Source: Sphingomonas asaccharolytica NBRC 15499 (GTDB lineage Bacteria > Pseudomonadota > Alphaproteobacteria > Sphingomonadales > Sphingomonadaceae). Taken from it: a stretch of 55,614 nucleotides of DNA. Where the stretch lies: the NCBI RefSeq assembly GCF_001598355.1, contig NZ_BCYU01000026.1, forward strand, positions 1 to 55,614. The letters run 5' to 3'. Below are positions 35,437 to 43,915 of the stretch, in pieces. A program made the position numbers and the translations under genes. The first letter of the stretch is position 1. Each line of letters opens with the position of its first letter. The notes under the pieces are model-generated. The model saw only the letters and a list, made by a program, of their open reading frames with translations, did no database searches and had not been told where the DNA came from.

Positions 35437-38391
35437 TCAGAACTTGAAGTTCGCCCCCGCACGGAACATGCGTCCGACGACGCCGGCCTGGGCAAAGGCC
35501 GGATTGTAGTTGGTGCCGCCATAAGTGTTGGGATCGAACGGCGCCTTGGCGTCGAACAGGTTCAGCACGTTCACATAGAAGGTGAATTTGTCCGTCACCT
35601 TCACCTGCCCCGTCATATCCACGTCGATGAAGCTCTTGACGTGGCACTGCTCCGCCGTCGCGCCGTCTGAGGCGACCCCGATCGCGTTATCGCAATTCGC
35701 GGGCACCGCGTAATCGGGCGCATAGCCCTTATATCCGCTGGTGTAATAAGCGGTGCCCGTCAGCGCGAATTTGCCGACCTCAAGCGTCGTCGACCAATTG
35801 CCACGCCATTTCGGCGTGCCAGAGTCCGACGTGTTGATATACGGCCCCTCGGTTCCGGCGAACTTCTGCAAAACTCCGCCGCTCGTCAGGTTGAGCTCGA
35901 AGACACGCGTCGCCTCGATCGTGCTGGTCAGCTTCACGTCCGACCCCAGCCGCTTCGAGAAGGTCGCCGACATGTCGAGCCCCGACGTCACCAGCGACGC
36001 GGCGTTGACGAAACTAGCGGCGACGATGTCGACAGTGCGGACAGCGTTAGGGAAGTTGGGATCAACCGGGTTCGGCGTGATCGTGTAACCCGGAAGCGGC
36101 GTCAGATTAGTGCCGCCGCTCGCATAATAGGCCGCGATCGCGTCCGAAGCGTTCGGCCCCTCTACGATGACGTTGTTCTTCTTGATGTGATAATAATCGA
36201 CCGTGAAGCTGAGCCACCGCGCCGGCTGGATGATCGCACCGCCCGTGAACGACGTCGACGTCTCCGGCTTCAGGTTCGGGTTACCGGTGTTGAACTCGCC
36301 GAGCGCGTATTGCTGCACATAGGCGTTGTTGCCGTGCGCGGCGACAACGTCGGCCGGCGGCGTCGTGTTGACGAAGCCGATGACCTGTCCCTCCATCTCG
36401 GGAATGCTCGGTGCCCGGAACCCCTTCGAGAAGGTGCCGCGCACGGCAAGCTGCGGAATCGGGGAGAATTTGACGCCGACCTTGGGCGAGAAGTGCGAGA
36501 ATCCTTCCGAATAATGGTCATATCGGCCCGACACGTTGACATCGAGCTCCTTCACGATCGGCGCGTCGAGCTCGAACGAAGCGGATTCGTTGTAGCGATG
36601 ACCGGCTGCCGTGAAGAGATTCACGTTGAGGAACTGATAAGGCGAATAGGTGCCGGTCGGATCGAGCGGGTCCTGCACCGGGTTGTTGATCTCCTCGTAG
36701 CGGATCTGACCACCGACGCCGAGCTTCAACGCGCCACCGGGCAACTGGAGCAGATCCTTGGTCACGGTGCCCTGGACCTGCCACAACTGCGAACTGGAAT
36801 TGCCGATCAGCGGATGCGAAATCTGATCGCGCACCGCCTGGCTGTTGGCGGACGGATTGGCGAAATTATATGCGCCCGTCTCGATCGCGTCCTCCAGGCC
36901 GGCATAATCGATCAAACCGATCTGGGTCTGCTTCACGTTGCTCTTCATGTAGGTGGCGTCGAGCGCGAAGTTCCAGCCGTCACCGAACGAGCCGTTGAGC
37001 CCGCCGGCGATGCGATAGGTCGTCGACAGCACCTTGGTGCTCGAGGGGATGTCGCTGAACTGATAGTTCAACAGCGCCGATTCACGCTGCCCCGAGACCG
37101 GGTCGATGATGTTGGCATAGGGATCGTAGGGATTGATCGACCCGTCGCGCAGCAGGGCCGGAAGCGAAAGGAAACGCGCCGTCGTCGGCTGACTGGCGCG
37201 CGTACCGTTTGGCGCACCGGTGAAATACACCTGATTCTGATAATAGGTGCCCATCAGATAGGCTTCGACATTGCCGCCGATCTTGACGGTGCCGCGGCCG
37301 GTGACGCCGAACCGCGTCTGCTCCGGCTGGAGCACACCGTAGCGGCCGGCATTGTTCTGCTCGCACCAGGAGCCACTGGTGTCGCTATGCTGGATCAGGC
37401 CCGTTCCGCAGTTACCCGCCAGGATGACCGACGGAGCACCGCCGCTGATGGCCTGCCCGCTCCAGATATTGCCAGCCTGTGTCAATCTGGCGGGCTGCAC
37501 GACCGCCGCGTCGGTATTGGCGTGGACATCGATGCCGGTGGCGCCTGAATTGGTGTTGGCGTCAGGGGTTTGGCCGTCATCGGCCAACAGGCTCGACAGA
37601 TCGTTGGTATTGTAGGGAAAGCCGCGGTCCGAATTCATCAGCATGTCGTCGCGCTGATATTCCCCGTTGATGTAGACGTTGAAACCCTGCGTCTGCAGAT
37701 CGCCATATCCCGCAGTGAGGCTCAGGCGCTGGTGACCGGCATCGCCACGTTGCGAGATACCGCCTTCGACAGTTCCTTCGATGCCGGTGATCTGCTTCTT
37801 CACGATCACGTTGACCACGCCGGCAACCGCGTCCGCGCCATAGGTCGACGACGCGCCGTCCCTGAGCACTTCGACCCGGTCGACGATCGACTGCGGAATG
37901 GTGTTCAAATCGACGAAACTGCGAACTCCATCGTCGGCAAGCGGATAGTCTGCGGCGCGTAGGCCGTCGAACAGCACTAGGGTCGAGTCGGTCGTCAGGC
38001 CGCGCAGCGACACGGCCGAGGCGCCGGCCGCGAATGCGCCGTTGGCGGAAAAAGCCGTCGGCAGGTTGGAGCCGTTATTCGCGGAAAGCGACTGAATGGC
38101 GTCGGTCACGGTGGTGATGCCGCGACGCGCGAGATCCGTGGAGGACAAGACGGTCACCGGTGACGGGGTCTCGGTGTCCGCGCGCCGGAACAACGTGCCC
38201 GTGACGACGATGTCGCCCGTAGGAGCCGATTCGTCGGCCTGAGGTGCGGCGGCAGCCGGCGGAGCGGATGTATCCTGAGCAAAAGCGGGAGCGGCGAAGA
38301 GGGCAGCCGATGCGCCGGCACCGCACAAGGTCAATGCGCGCAGCGCTGCGCCCCCGCGAAGCGAGCGCGAAACAATGGAATTGGAGATCAC
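35437..38391 (-). CDS. TonB-dependent receptor, large-barrel type
   Basis: A 984-residue receptor. I chose a GTG at 38391 because an AGGGA lies nine bases before it and the following ISNSIVSRSLRGGAALRALTL, with AAPAFA-Q, is a complete signal peptide. The longer open frame from 38529 has no signal. The plug holds DIVVTGTLFRRAD, VTDAIQSLSANNGSN, VSLRGLTTDSTLVLFDG and GASSTYGADAVAGVVNVI. The barrel ends MFRAGANFKF. This plug variety, with GASSTYGADAVAG, is shared with the receptor at 46040 and occurs in receptors for peptides and other large solutes. The ligand is unknown. Confidence 0.94.
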   Translation of the reverse strand: MISNSIVSRSLRGGAALRALTLCGAGASAALFAAPAFAQDTSAPPAAAAPQADESAPTGDIVVTGTLFRRADTETPSPVTVLSSTDLARRGITTVTDAIQSLSANNGSNLPTAFSANGAFAAGASAVSLRGLTTDSTLVLFDGLRAADYPLADDGVRSFVDLNTIPQSIVDRVEVLRDGASSTYGADAVAGVVNVIVKKQITGIEGTVEGGISQRGDAGHQRLSLTAGYGDLQTQGFNVYINGEYQRDDMLMNSDRGFPYNTNDLSSLLADDGQTPDANTNSGATGIDVHANTDAAVVQPARLTQAGNIWSGQAISGGAPSVILAGNCGTGLIQHSDTSGSWCEQNNAGRYGVLQPEQTRFGVTGRGTVKIGGNVEAYLMGTYYQNQVYFTGAPNGTRASQPTTARFLSLPALLRDGSINPYDPYANIIDPVSGQRESALLNYQFSDIPSSTKVLSTTYRIAGGLNGSFGDGWNFALDATYMKSNVKQTQIGLIDYAGLEDAIETGAYNFANPSANSQAVRDQISHPLIGNSSSQLWQVQGTVTKDLLQLPGGALKLGVGGQIRYEEINNPVQDPLDPTGTYSPYQFLNVNLFTAAGHRYNESASFELDAPIVKELDVNVSGRYDHYSEGFSHFSPKVGVKFSPIPQLAVRGTFSKGFRAPSIPEMEGQVIGFVNTTPPADVVAAHGNNAYVQQYALGEFNTGNPNLKPETSTSFTGGAIIQPARWLSFTVDYYHIKKNNVIVEGPNASDAIAAYYASGGTNLTPLPGYTITPNPVDPNFPNAVRTVDIVAASFVNAASLVTSGLDMSATFSKRLGSDVKLTSTIEATRVFELNLTSGGVLQKFAGTEGPYINTSDSGTPKWRGNWSTTLEVGKFALTGTAYYTSGYKGYAPDYAVPANCDNAIGVASDGATAEQCHVKSFIDVDMTGQVKVTDKFTFYVNVLNLFDAKAPFDPNTYGGTNYNPAFAQAGVVGRMFRAGANFKF

Positions 38392-38860
38392 GAGATAGGT
38401 CCCTTTGCCTGGCTCGTCCGTCCCCATCGCGGCTGAGCGTGCCAAGCCCCTGCGAACCACCCTCCCAGGTACGTTCGAGGCAGGGGGCGGCAGATGCGCC
38501 GCCTCGGAAGGACTGTAAAGCCAGTCCATACAGCCACTTGAAGCTTTGCCAAAACCTGTAGCAAAATGGCCACAGACGCTGCCAGGTGGCAGAACGCCGA
38601 CCTAAAACGAGGGATTTTAAAGAGGTCCGCCTCGATCATTCAGGCAAGCGGCCCTCTCGGACAAAGAACTCGGCACGACGAAAAGAGCAGCCGGCAAGTC
38701 CCCGCATTCCCGAACTCCATCTCGGTCGGAGGCGGGGTAGCAAGCCATTTCGAATCTGGGCCCGCGCGGCCGCGGGCGGGTATCAACGTCGGGCCACGCC
38801 AGGCGGCGAAAAGATGGAAACCGGCTATCCGCGATCATGCCGATCGCAAAAATCCGGGCA
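38392..38860. other. 469-bp gene-less stretch upstream of the TonB receptor
   Basis: This stretch separates the receptor start (38391) from the small secreted protein's stop (38861). It must hold the receptor's promoter, but I can place no clear -35/-10 pair. The open frames in it lack homology and good ribosome binding sites. I see no terminator hairpin near 38861 or other convincing structure. The receptor leader may be long. Confidence 0.5.
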
Positions 38861-39151
38861 CTAGTTACCCCGCGAACACTGACCCCCGCTCGCGACGCAA
38901 AGCTGGGTTTGGCTGCGGTCGACCAGCGCACGGTCGTCACGCCGCTTCTCCGCCCATTGCGCGCGGGTCATGCAGACGCGGCGCGTGGCAAGGCGGCTGC
39001 CGAGCACGTCTTCCTGCTCGCACACCGTTTCGTTTGGATCGCGCGCTTTCTTCTTCGACTGTTCCTGCTGGTCGCCCGGCCGGGCAAAACCCGGCGAGGT
39101 GAAAGCAACCGCGGCCAGCGGCAATAGTGCGACGACGACGGCTATGCGCAT
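38861..39151 (-). CDS. Small secreted protein with four cysteines
   Basis: A 96-residue precursor. The signal peptide (MRIAVVVALLPLAAVAFTSPGFA) is followed by a charged segment (GDQQEQSKKKARDPNETVC) and EQEDVLGSRLATRRVCMTRAQWAEKRRDDRALVDRSQTQLC, ending GGQCSRGN. The four cysteines are spaced 17, 24 and 7 apart and could form two disulfides. Proteins with GSRLxxRRVCMTRxxW are recurrent small secreted proteins of sphingomonads, with no known function. I chose the ATG at 39151, with GGGAG eight bases upstream. It lies next to the TauD gene on the same strand, 86 bp away. Confidence 0.85.
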   Translation of the reverse strand: MRIAVVVALLPLAAVAFTSPGFARPGDQQEQSKKKARDPNETVCEQEDVLGSRLATRRVCMTRAQWAEKRRDDRALVDRSQTQLCVASGGQCSRGN

Positions 39152-39237
39152 TCTCATCTCTCCCGATCTGGCGCTATTCTGCCCCCGATCGGCGGGAAAG
39201 CCAACACCGCCATTGCGGTGGCGCGATGTGTCTTGCG

Positions 39238-40227
39238 CTACGGATGATCCGGCCGCCGCGGAGGAACGAAATTCTCTCGGCGCCAAATAGCATCGACCGG
39301 CTCTTCGGGGTCGGGAATGGCAAAACCGAGATAGCCGAAATAGGTCTGGATCAGGCGCTCGCCGGGATCGAGGATCGCCGTTCGGCCATGCATGAAACGC
39401 GTATTGTCGAGCATGAGGAGATCGCCCGGTTGCCAGTCGATCGCCACGCTCAGCCGGTCGCCGGTCGCCTTGATATTCTGCAACCACGCCTCGGGCACCA
39501 GGCTGCCGTCGTCGAGCACGGGATGATCGGGACGCCCGTGATTGAAGCGCGCGAAGAGCAGGAAATTCCCGAACGCCGGCGCGTCGATAAACATCGGCCG
39601 GTGAAGCGCCGGCCGCGAAAAGAATGCGACGATCCCATTCTCCGGCCCATTCTCCGGCCCATTCTCCGGATAGCGGCGAAATTGATAGGGGCATCCCGCC
39701 GGCGGTGCCGCGAGCTGCCGATCCGTCGGCGTCGCCGTTCCCAGCCAATATTCCAGCAATGACGGCCATGTCGGCTTGAGGTACAGCAGTCGCCGGTCGG
39801 CAAGCGCACGCCGCACCGGCTCGGACATCTCGCGCGCCAGCGCCACGCCGTCGCAGATCGTCGTACGCCCGCCGTAACTTGGTGCCGACAGACATCCGAA
39901 AAAAGCGACATCGGGCTTCCACGGCTCGCGCGACAATTCGGGGTGAAGCGAAAACTCGCTAACGCCGCCATCGACCGTATGAATATTGGCGTCGGCGTCG
40001 ATCGCCTGCCGTCCAGCGCTCTCGTTGGTCACCGAGGTCGTACAGAACTGCCGAACGAAACGGCCGAAATATCCGACATCAACGCCAAAGCCCCGAAACA
40101 GGATGGCCCCATGCGATTTGTAGAGATCGACGATCGCCGCAGGATCAAGGTCGGTGATCGCCCGTTCTTCGGCGGCTTCGATCACAACCTGCGGTCGACC
40201 TGTGACGGGCAGGTGGATATGGGGCAT
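39238..40227 (-). CDS. TauD/TfdA-type 2OG-Fe(II) dioxygenase
   Basis: A 329-residue dioxygenase. Iron ligands are H95 and E97 in EFSLHPELSR (an H-x-E rather than H-x-D) and H280 in TRFMHGRTAI. R291 in PGERLIQTYFG is the expected 2-oxoglutarate anchor. AIVDLYKSHGAILFRGFGVD is the characteristic N-terminus. Residues 187-198 are a perfect triple PENG repeat encoded by a 12-bp tandem repeat. The substrate is unknown: TauD uses taurine, TfdA an herbicide acid, and others hydroxylate amino acids. It is divergent from the P-loop gene with only 48 bp between, implying shared control. Confidence 0.92.
   Translation of the reverse strand: MPHIHLPVTGRPQVVIEAAEERAITDLDPAAIVDLYKSHGAILFRGFGVDVGYFGRFVRQFCTTSVTNESAGRQAIDADANIHTVDGGVSEFSLHPELSREPWKPDVAFFGCLSAPSYGGRTTICDGVALAREMSEPVRRALADRRLLYLKPTWPSLLEYWLGTATPTDRQLAAPPAGCPYQFRRYPENGPENGPENGIVAFFSRPALHRPMFIDAPAFGNFLLFARFNHGRPDHPVLDDGSLVPEAWLQNIKATGDRLSVAIDWQPGDLLMLDNTRFMHGRTAILDPGERLIQTYFGYLGFAIPDPEEPVDAIWRRENFVPPRRPDHP
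39634..39669. repeat. Triple 12-bp tandem repeat inside the TauD-like gene
   Basis: Three exact copies of CCCATTCTCCGG, in frame on the minus strand, encode PENG-PENG-PENG. The number of copies could vary by slippage and would lengthen or shorten the loop by four residues without a frameshift. Confidence 0.95.
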
Positions 40228-40275
40228 GACTGCCGGAATAGCCGTCGAACGCGCGCTAGGCTATAGGATGGGCCC

Positions 40276-41244
40276 GTGCCGCCGACCATCGACGACCTCT
40301 TCGCTACCCCGGACCATTATCTCCATTCGTTCGACGGCGATGCCGCGATATTCATGCCGATGGATCGCGCCGCCTATCATCGTTCGATCTTTCTCGACCA
40401 ACGGATTTCGCCGGCCGCCGCACGGACGATAGCATTCCCCGTCCAGACGCTCTTGCAACACCCGTCGCCGGCCGCGTCGACCGCCTGGATTTTCCATATG
40501 GCGCATTGCGGATCGACGCTGCTCGCGCGCGCGCTGGATAATCCGACGGCCAGCCTGGTGCTGCGCGAACCGTTTGCCCTGCGCCAACTCGGACTGAGAC
40601 CGGACACCGAGCGGTTGAACCTGGTGCTGGCGATGCTCGGCAAGAGATACCGTGCCGATGCGCCGACATTGGTGAAGGCGAACGTGCCGGTCAACTTCCT
40701 GTTACCGCAATTGGCAGCAGCCGATCCGGACGCCCGCACAATATTCCTGTACCTCCCGCTCCGGCCTTATCTGCTCGCGATATTGCGGAGCGAAGCGCAT
40801 CGCATTTGGGTGCGCAACGTAACCGTTCAGCTCAAGCCGTATCTTGGCGACCTGTCCTCGGCGCCCGATGCCGAGCGCGCCGCGACGCTCTGGCTCACCC
40901 AGATAGAGGCATTCGCCGGGGCTCTCTCGGCCATGCCCAACGCCGCCGCACTCAATGCCGAGCGGTTGTTCGCAGAGCCGCTCCACGTCCTGGAAGCCGC
41001 GACGCGGCATTTCGGCATGCCGATATCGGATGCAGCGCTTGAGGCGACCGTCGCCGGACCGCTCTTCTCCACGCATTCGAAAAACCCGTCGATCGCCTTC
41101 GACAATACCGCCAGGATTGCACTTGCCGCCGAGACCGAGTGCAAACTCCAAGCGGAGATCGCTGCCGCTGAAGCATGGATCGCCGAGCGGGGGGCGACAC
41201 CGTCACCAGATGTCCGGTTCGGGCAGCGCGAGCTCATTCACTGA
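40276..41244 (+). CDS. Sulfotransferase-like P-loop protein
   Basis: A 322-residue cytoplasmic protein. STAWIFHMAHCGSTLLARALDN (P-loop HCGSTLL, residues 77-83) is the 5'-phosphosulfate-type loop of sulfotransferase-fold proteins, and TIFLYLPLRPYLLAIL is the likely 3'-phosphate strand. The lysine of the classical PKSGTT is replaced by the AHCGST variant, seen in a subgroup of unknown activity. The start is a GTG (40276) with AGGA seven bases before it. It is divergent from TauD and convergent with the TPR-2OG oxygenase. The acceptor could be a peptide or small molecule; I cannot tell which. Confidence 0.8.
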   Translation: MPPTIDDLFATPDHYLHSFDGDAAIFMPMDRAAYHRSIFLDQRISPAAARTIAFPVQTLLQHPSPAASTAWIFHMAHCGSTLLARALDNPTASLVLREPFALRQLGLRPDTERLNLVLAMLGKRYRADAPTLVKANVPVNFLLPQLAAADPDARTIFLYLPLRPYLLAILRSEAHRIWVRNVTVQLKPYLGDLSSAPDAERAATLWLTQIEAFAGALSAMPNAAALNAERLFAEPLHVLEAATRHFGMPISDAALEATVAGPLFSTHSKNPSIAFDNTARIALAAETECKLQAEIAAAEAWIAERGATPSPDVRFGQRELIH

Positions 41245-41300
41245 GGCGAAGAGCGCTTTCCGGTGCGCCGCGCCGGCGTATCGGCAAGAATAGCAATGCG

Positions 41301-42764
41301 TCATCGCGGCTGCGCGACGTCGAACGCGACGGTCAACCGCTCGCCATGCGCAAACGGCATCGTGCCGTGCCACATGGTCGACGGGAACAAGACGAGTTGG
41401 CCCGGCTTGGGCTCGATCGTCCGCACGGGCGCGAGGTCGAGCCCCAACCCCGCTTGCGGCTGCCCAAGCGTTAGCCAGCCCGCTTCACCACCGCCCCGCT
41501 CGGCCTCGTCGGGCAACGCGACATAAAAAGCCGAACTCAGCCAGCCTTGCGGATGGACGTGATTGGCATGATGGCCCTGCCCGGCAAGCCGTACCGACCA
41601 GGATCCCGCAAAGCGTATGCGCCGGTCGCGTGCCTTGGCCAGCGTCGGGTGACGTGGATCGGGCGCCGGCAGGTGCGCGACATGCCGTTCGACCGCGCGC
41701 ACGATCGCCGCGCGCAAGGCGCGTAGCTCGGGCTCGGTCCGCGAGAAGAGCGGGCCATCGGTCTGCGTTCCGCCCCGCACCGATTGATCGAGATGTTCCG
41801 CCCGGGCGAGATGCAGGCCGCGGAGTATGTCCGCCAGCCGATCAAGCGGCGGCAGGTCGCCGGTCAAATCGGCCACCGAGACAAGTCCCGGCTGGCCATC
41901 GAGCCATTCCCAACGCGGATCGCCGGTCAGTCGCCAAGCGATCGCCCCATAGGGCCATAACGCCGGGTCGGCGGGATCGAGTCGCGCGTCGATCAGCGGC
42001 AGAACTTCGGTAATCCGATCCGACCGCAGCAGATGCCGCACCCGCCAGACGGTGGCTGCCGGATCGTCGATCGCCGCGAACAACGGTTCGGCCGGTTCGA
42101 TCTGTCCCTGTTCTGATAACGCGATCGCTTCGTGCAGATCGAACCATGGCGACGCGCCGAATTGCCGGCGCGCGCGGCGGACGACGTCCAGTGCCTCGCG
42201 ATACAATTCGCCGGCGACCAGCATCGCGATCCAGGCTTCCCACAGCGCGAGTTGATCGGACCTCGCCGTGACGGCCTCGGCGAACGATAACCCCGCCGCC
42301 GCCTTGCCCGACAATAAGGCACGGACCTGTGCCAATGCGCGATGTCCGTCGATCCAACCGGGATTGTTCTTCACCACCAGAGCCAGTTGATCGGCTGCGG
42401 TATCCCCCTCCCCGGCGGCGAAGCGCGCAGAGGTCAGTCCGGTAAGGATCTCGCCCGAACCGGGATTGAGCCGCCACGCCGTCTCGAACAGCGCCACCGC
42501 CGGCAGTCCCGCCTCGAGCGCGACATAAGCGCGGCCATGCGCGATACCGGCATCTCCTGGCGCCAGCCGCGCCGCGCGCGCAAACGCATCGATCGCCGCC
42601 TCATGCCGGTCGAGGCTGCGCTGGAGCAATCCGACCCATTGCCATAGGCGCGCAGTACCGATCTCAACCGCCGCCCGTTTCAGCCTGTCGAGCACAGCCT
42701 CTTCATTGCCGGTTTCGAGCGCATTGCGCGCCAGATCCTCCAGCGCAGCCGGATCGGCGATCAC
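41301..42764 (-). CDS. TPR-containing 2OG-Fe(II) oxygenase (2OG-FeII_Oxy_5 type)
   Basis: A 487-residue protein. Residues about 1-290 are a series of TPR-like helical pairs (ARLWQWVGLLQRSLDRHEAAIDAFARAARLAPGD is the clearest). The catalytic domain (about 345-487) has WSVRLAGQGHHANHVHPQGWLSSAFYVALP with H402 or H404 as the first iron ligand, and VLFPSTMWHGTMPF with H466 as the second. R476 would bind 2-oxoglutarate. This is the putative 2OG-Fe(II) oxygenase family TIGR02466. The GTG start overlaps the stop of the upstream hydroxylase gene (GTGA, 42761-42764). It is the last gene of the operon. Confidence 0.92.
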   Translation of the reverse strand: MIADPAALEDLARNALETGNEEAVLDRLKRAAVEIGTARLWQWVGLLQRSLDRHEAAIDAFARAARLAPGDAGIAHGRAYVALEAGLPAVALFETAWRLNPGSGEILTGLTSARFAAGEGDTAADQLALVVKNNPGWIDGHRALAQVRALLSGKAAAGLSFAEAVTARSDQLALWEAWIAMLVAGELYREALDVVRRARRQFGASPWFDLHEAIALSEQGQIEPAEPLFAAIDDPAATVWRVRHLLRSDRITEVLPLIDARLDPADPALWPYGAIAWRLTGDPRWEWLDGQPGLVSVADLTGDLPPLDRLADILRGLHLARAEHLDQSVRGGTQTDGPLFSRTEPELRALRAAIVRAVERHVAHLPAPDPRHPTLAKARDRRIRFAGSWSVRLAGQGHHANHVHPQGWLSSAFYVALPDEAERGGGEAGWLTLGQPQAGLGLDLAPVRTIEPKPGQLVLFPSTMWHGTMPFAHGERLTVAFDVAQPR

Positions 42765-43915
42765 AAGCTGCCCGGCGTTCCGCCCTCGGCGCCGATCAGC
42801 GCGGCGACCGCGGCGCGCTCGATGGCGGTGAGATCGGGATGCCAGAGATCGACAATCAGCACGACGCGGAGCTGCGACGACGGATTGGCCGCCTCATGCT
42901 CGATCGTATCATCGAACACGAACGCTTCGCCGCGGCGCCATTCGCGCGTTTCGCCGCCGACGCGAAACCAGCAGCCTGCGGGGACGATCAACGGCAAGTG
43001 ACAGACAAGCCGCGCGTTGCTGACCCCGACATGCGGCGGGATCGCGACGCCCGGCGCGAGCAGCGAAAACATCGCGTTGGGCGATGCCCCGGCAATGATC
43101 GGTTGATCGATCGCCTCGATCGCCGCCATCGTATGGGGGCAGCGATCGGCATTGGTCTCGACCCGCCGCCCGTTCTTCCACAAATGGATCGCGGTCCAGT
43201 CGGGATTGCGGTTGAGCGGCTGCCATTGCCGCATCGGCAAGTGATCAGGATATTGGATATAGGGCACCAACTCGCCGCGTTCGCTCGCCAACAGCGCCGC
43301 GAACTCGGCGGCGATGGCGTCGGTCTGCGCCTCGAGCCCGGCGAGCCATGGAAAGCGAGCCCGCGGGTGGAATTCGCGCTCGCTCAGCTCTGGAAAGAAG
43401 AAGTGGGTCGGCTCACTGTGATAGGCCCGCGTGCGGCGTAACGCATTGCTGCGAAACCGCGCGATGCGGCGGCGCTCATCGGCATCCGCGGCATCTTCGG
43501 CGTCCGCCATTGCCGCTTCGAGCCTTGTCGCGCGCTGATCGATCCATGCCGCATGCCGCCTCTCGCCCTCGGCCAGGACCCCTGCGAGTTGCGGGGGCAA
43601 GTCGCCAGCAGGCTTTTGCGCGATCGCATGGCCCCAGGCTTCGCCCATGCGTGGATCGCCGGCCGCATCGAGCAGGCTCGCGCGCATCATCAGCGCAGTG
43701 AAATCAAGCGGCGCCAGCGCCAGCGCGCGATGTACCGCGTCGAGTGCCGCGTCAGGCTGGCCCGCCGCACGGCTGATACCCGCCAGCCTGAGCAGGATCG
43801 CGCTATTGCCGGGATCCGCCGCCGATGCCTCCCGCAACAGCGCCTGTGCTCGGGCGAAATCGCGACCGGCTGCAGCTCGATCCGCTTCGGCGACGAGCTG
43901 CGGCGCCTGGTTCAA
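42761..43915 (-). CDS. TPR-containing aspartyl/asparaginyl beta-hydroxylase family protein
   Basis: A 384-residue protein with an N-terminal TPR region (about 1-110: ARAQALLREASAADPGNSAILLRLAGISRAAGQPDAALDAVHRALALAP) and a C-terminal Asp/Asn hydroxylase domain. Iron ligands are H295 in AIPPHVGVSNARLVCHLPL and H340 in FDDTIEHEAANPS; R350 is the 2-oxoglutarate arginine. As in the family, the usual iron carboxylate is absent. The family hydroxylates Asp/Asn or lipid acyl chains (LpxO-like). The only in-frame start is TTG at 43915, which overlaps the TGA of the sulfotransferase gene (TTGA). The longer upstream frame is overlap. Confidence 0.9.
   Translation of the reverse strand: MNQAPQLVAEADRAAAGRDFARAQALLREASAADPGNSAILLRLAGISRAAGQPDAALDAVHRALALAPLDFTALMMRASLLDAAGDPRMGEAWGHAIAQKPAGDLPPQLAGVLAEGERRHAAWIDQRATRLEAAMADAEDAADADERRRIARFRSNALRRTRAYHSEPTHFFFPELSEREFHPRARFPWLAGLEAQTDAIAAEFAALLASERGELVPYIQYPDHLPMRQWQPLNRNPDWTAIHLWKNGRRVETNADRCPHTMAAIEAIDQPIIAGASPNAMFSLLAPGVAIPPHVGVSNARLVCHLPLIVPAGCWFRVGGETREWRRGEAFVFDDTIEHEAANPSSQLRVVLIVDLWHPDLTAIERAAVAALIGAEGGTPGSL

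Noticed and set aside
38530..38864. Several short plus-strand frames upstream of the receptor
   Set aside because: They lack good ribosome binding sites and any family character, and their composition is Arg/Pro/Ala-rich, as expected by chance in high-GC DNA.
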